Shown one piece after another: positions 59,987 to 64,000 of a stretch of 64,000 nucleotides of DNA. The first letter of the stretch is position 1, and each line of letters begins with the position of its first letter. The notes beneath the pieces are model-generated. The model saw nothing but the letters and a program-made list of their open reading frames with translations. It searched no databases and was not told the DNA's origin. The stretch comes from Psoroptes ovis (Eukaryota > Arthropoda > Arachnida > Sarcoptiformes > Psoroptidae): NCBI GenBank assembly GCA_002943765.1, contig PQWQ01000006.1:1-64000 (forward strand). The letters are read 5' to 3'. The translations under genes and the position numbers were made by a program.

Positions 59987-62900
59987 TACTTCATTTGGCA
60001 ATTGATGGACAAAAGATCTCGACCAAGAATCGATGTCAATGTATAGATAAATCGACAAATGGTTTATTTGAATTTATTTTTCTCCATTTTACGATATCGA
60101 TTCAGATTTATTTGTGATATTTTCGTTTATTTATTTATTTCTAAAATTAAAAATATAAATAAACATTCCAAATAAAAAATATTTGCATGTTATTGTCCTT
60201 GTGTACGGAACTATTTTCATTTCATCATAATAGAAAAAATAAAACATTTTTCCTGTTTGATGCTATTCACTTCCTTTTCAAACAATATGAAAATGAACAT
60301 GGAATAATAATTTCATCATTCATTCATCGATCAACAGCAAACAAACAAACAAAAACATTTCTACAAAAATATTTGATCAAATATTTTGAATGATTTCTTT
60401 GTATTCGATCTATCACCATCGTCATCATCAAACAAACAAACATTTCAATTTCGTATATATTCCGGTGATATGAAAATTATCGATTACAGAATCGAATCAA
60501 ATCAAACATTTTACCCATTTCTTATAAACCAAACATCTTTGAACTCAGTAACCTCTTAAATCTAAACCCTAAATCTAACTAAATCGAATCAACCCGAAAC
60601 GAAAAATGCTTTCAAAGAGTGAAATTTTCAATGTTATTTCTCGTATTATTTCATTCAATTTATTTCATTTTTTTCATATATATTCCCTAATATGCTTCCT
60701 TCAAAAAAAAAAAAAAAATTATAAATCCGAGTTCAAATGAAATGAAAAATGTTGAAAATATTAAATTTCACTTTATAAAATTTCCTGAAAATTTCATTTT
60801 ATTTTATTTTATTTTTTTGCTTCCCTGATGCTAGCATATATAAACAATGAATTTCAACTGAAAATTCAGTTAAACAAAGAAATTCAAGATGAAATTTTTT
60901 ATTTTATTTTTTCGTTTCGAAGAAATAAATAAAATAGGAAACGCTCAAGTAATATATGTGTGTGCTCTAGGTTATGTCTAATGCAATGCAATGCAATGAC
61001 GACCAAGAAATAGTATTTTCAAAAAAAAATGATGGCAAAAATAGATGTTTTTCTACATGAAAATAAGAATACCGAAAGCAAAAAAAAAAAAAAAAAAAAA
61101 AAAAAAGGAAAACACATTCAAACCCAAACATCTTCATCATCATTGTCATCATATTAGCATCAACAACAACAAGATCATTCGATCAAATTTCAATTTCAAT
61201 TCCATTTAGTGCTCGTTTTTTATTCCCGTATTTTTTTTCTTATTATAAATTCACTATTTTTTTCAAATAATTTTTTTCTCTTTGGAAAAATTAAAACAAA
61301 AATATTTTCACTTTCCAACCACACAATGATCATAGAGTGATATATTGATTATTTCGATTGATAATCACGAGACTATACAAAAACAATGATAATGAATTCC
61401 ATCGACTTTGAGCCAATCTCATCCATTGAAATCACAAATACATTGCGTATATTACAAATTACTTAAGGCGTAAAGAAATAAATTGAATTAATAATTAATA
61501 CCATGGTATATTTGAAGCATTTTTTTCAATCTAGATCATTGAAATCTGTGTACAATGATATATTTCTTGATTCCTAGAATTTTCTAAAATGATGATGATA
61601 ATGTTCTTAAATGGTAATTTTATGATCGATCGAATACGATTAAAATGATTGGTTTCATATATTTTCGTTTTGCTTTTATATTTTATTTTATTGTTTGTTT
61701 GATTTCAATTTCAATTTACTCGATTGAATACTTATGATTGGATTTTTTATTTTCCTCTTCTTAATTTCGCTTTGTTTTCAGTGTTTCTCATTTCCTTTGT
61801 TTTCGATTCGTGTCGATTTTAAAAAAACATTGGAATCAACTTTAAGTCTCAAACTGTATGAATGATTTTTTTTTTTTTTGAACGATGAATGATTGAATGA
61901 TTTTTGAACAACGATGTAAGCATCAGCATCAACAATAACAAAAACTGAATTATTTAATTTCTTTTTTATCAAAAAAAATGTATTGAATTATTGTTATTTC
62001 AATGATAAATTCATCTTTGTTGGTGTTTGGCAGATTTTTGATCTCTTTATTTCATTCACTCATTCATTCATTAGATTGAATCCACATCATAATTCATGAT
62101 TTAATAATATAATATGATTGTGGTAACATACTTAAGATTATATATAAGATGATAATTCAACTTGAAATAAACGAGAACAAATTATTTTTCTCAAAATTTA
62201 TCTTAATACGATTTTCATTTTCAAGTGGTTGAGTGGTTATGAAATAAAAATGAGCAAAGATTTTATTTGAAGAATTTAAAGAATTTTCAACGATTTCAAC
62301 CAATAAAATTTTTTTATTTATTTTCAAGGATTCAATAATTCACAATAAATCATTATTGATTTCACACAAATCTGAACGAAAGTAGATCGAAATTCATAAA
62401 TGCATTATTTGCTCTTTTTTTGCCAATTTATTGAATTTGAATATTTGATTTCAAACTTGGAAAATTTTACGTTTCAAGTTTATTTTATGAGTGGAAAATA
62501 TTGAAAAATCACGGTAAAATTTCGTAGAAATTCCCTATTTTTTTCAAAAATTTTTGACATGAAAAAGTGCAGCAAATAATTTCAAACTAAATCCTTTATG
62601 AAAAGTATTTCGAATGAAGAATGAAAAAAAAAGATTAAATTATCATCAAACACAACAATAATAAACTAAATATTATACACATAATAATACCAGAAATTGA
62701 CATCAAATATTTGAAGCCAATTTAATGATAATAATAATAAAATCATATTATTATTATCATTATCATTTCATGCATCGAAAATAATGGAAATTATAAAATA
62801 ATTTTTTTTTCTGTATATTTTCACTAAGCATCGTTTCAAAATAGTGTGTGTCAGTATGGTGAATGAATATGAAAAAATTCAAATTCACCAACAGAAAAAG

Positions 62901-64000
62901 AGTAGAAATATTCAAATATTCACACAGATACGTTGCATGAAGATGATCAAATCAATTCAATAAAATTTTAATGAAATTTTCTCTTCTTCTATTTTTCAGT
63001 ATGAAAAAATTTCAATTCAATTTTATGGTTCAATTGTAATTCTTTTGCATTTCCCGATATTGTATCCATTCTATTATTGTGAATAAAAAAAATTTCATGG
63101 CCCTTTTAATTGAGTATCATTGGTTTTTCTCTCAGTTTTTTATCGCTTTTGCCTATGGGGAAAAAACCTGAAATATTCTGAATAATTGCTTCTGAATTTT
63201 TGTATATTCATGGAGGAAAAAAATTTATCTTTACAATTCTTTTATCAATTTTTCAAACATTAATACCTGATAATGATACATATTGTTTTCTATTCATTCC
63301 ATTCACCGTTTTTTCGTATTAATTCATTCTTGTTTCAAATTCTATCGGATTAGAATAGTGTTATCTGTATTTGTGATACAATATTTTTGTCATTGTACTG
63401 TTTCAGTGTATTTGAAATTGAAAAAATCAAATTGAATTCGGATGGATAATTTTGTTGTTGTTGAATTATCAAGAATATCAGAGAATCACTAAAATCAAAA
63501 GAATAATTCCAAAGAATTGAAAAAATCGAAAGAATCAAACGATGAATATTCATGCATATGCATTTCATTTTTGATTTTCGATTTATCATTGATATAATTA
63601 ATGTTTTTGTTGTTGCGATCATTATTTCGTTTTGTGATTGAATTTGAATTCGGCTGCATTAAATAGAATTTCGATGATTATTTATTTATTTGTCTGTTTG
63701 TTCACATTAAATTTTATTCTGATGCCAATCAAATTTTGTTGAATTTTTGTTTTCCTCTGAAAATATTGTTCAATATTTGTTTATTCAATCATTCGTGGTG
63801 TGTTTGTGTTTGGATGTACAAATGCATTCATCATTCGAAAATGTAAATTATTTTAAATTTTATATTTATTTATGTCAAATTTTCAGAATCATAATACAAA
63901 ATAGATATATCGATCAAACAAATTATACATTTCAAACAGAATAAACATTAACAATTTCAAATTTGAATATATATTCAATTTTAGCTTGATCTATATAGAT
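59987..64000. other. Non-coding AT-rich region to the right edge
   Basis: No supported gene. It contains an A run at 61080-61106, a T run at 61866-61880 and ATC/GAT simple sequence. If the candidate exon at 59.95 kb is real, its promoter would lie at the left end of this stretch. Short open frames here show no recognisable protein. Confidence 0.5.
61080..61106. repeat. Poly-A run
   Basis: About 27 uninterrupted A residues. Confidence 0.9.

Noticed and set aside
60555..60600. Telomere-like CTAAACCCTAAATC string
   Set aside because: Short and degenerate, with no tandem array; likely chance.
1..64000. tRNA, rRNA and CRISPR searches
   Set aside because: No tRNA B-box/cloverleaf, rRNA segment or regularly spaced direct repeats were seen; the gene structure is eukaryotic.

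Overview
The window is nuclear DNA of an animal, most likely an astigmatid mite (house-dust-mite type). This is inferred from four things: strong A+T richness; very short spliced introns, mostly 55-112 bp with clean GT-AG ends; long Asn, Asp, Gln, Ser and His runs inside otherwise conserved proteins; and arthropod-type gene content. Species is not established. All exon boundaries below were worked out by hand from splice signals and reading-frame continuity. For each multi-exon gene the summed coding length is an exact multiple of three with no internal stop.

Layout. 1-9.25 kb holds retrotransposons. A BEL/Pao element lies on the minus strand, cut by the left window edge and broken by one frameshift in reverse transcriptase. 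A plus-strand Ty1/copia element follows (6064-9248), with identical 135-bp LTRs and a 6-bp target duplication, but it lacks protease and the reverse transcriptase catalytic core. 9.25-16.5 kb is AT-rich non-coding DNA with a small foldback element at 12.94-13.06 kb. 16.98-21.70 kb (+) is a six-exon rhodopsin-class neuropeptide-type GPCR. 22.88-23.69 kb (-) is Rab1. 25.56-30.02 kb (-) is one five-exon gene encoding 1401 aa with an MBD, a PHD finger, an F-box and a leucine-rich C-terminus. 33.83-39.34 kb (+) is the PP4 regulatory subunit 3 (SMEK/falafel). 41.80-43.53 kb (+) is a flavin-containing monooxygenase, convergent with Tim17 at 43.70-44.33 kb (-). 45.11-46.55 kb (+) is NC2-alpha/DRAP1. 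46.99-47.29 kb (+) is a small secreted Cys-rich protein. 49.56-52.85 kb (+) is an SLC35D-type nucleotide-sugar transporter. From 52.85 kb to the right edge there is almost only AT-rich non-coding sequence, with one coding-like minus-strand exon near 59.95 kb.

The cellular genes are a mixed housekeeping set (vesicle traffic, mitochondrial import, transcription repression, phosphatase targeting, Golgi sugar transport, oxidation) plus one sensory/peptide receptor. They form no operon and no single pathway. The points most worth a second look are the MBD-PHD-F-box-LRR gene, the recent but crippled copia element, the unusual GPCR, the Cys-rich secreted peptide and a recurrent ATGGCGATG motif in non-coding DNA.
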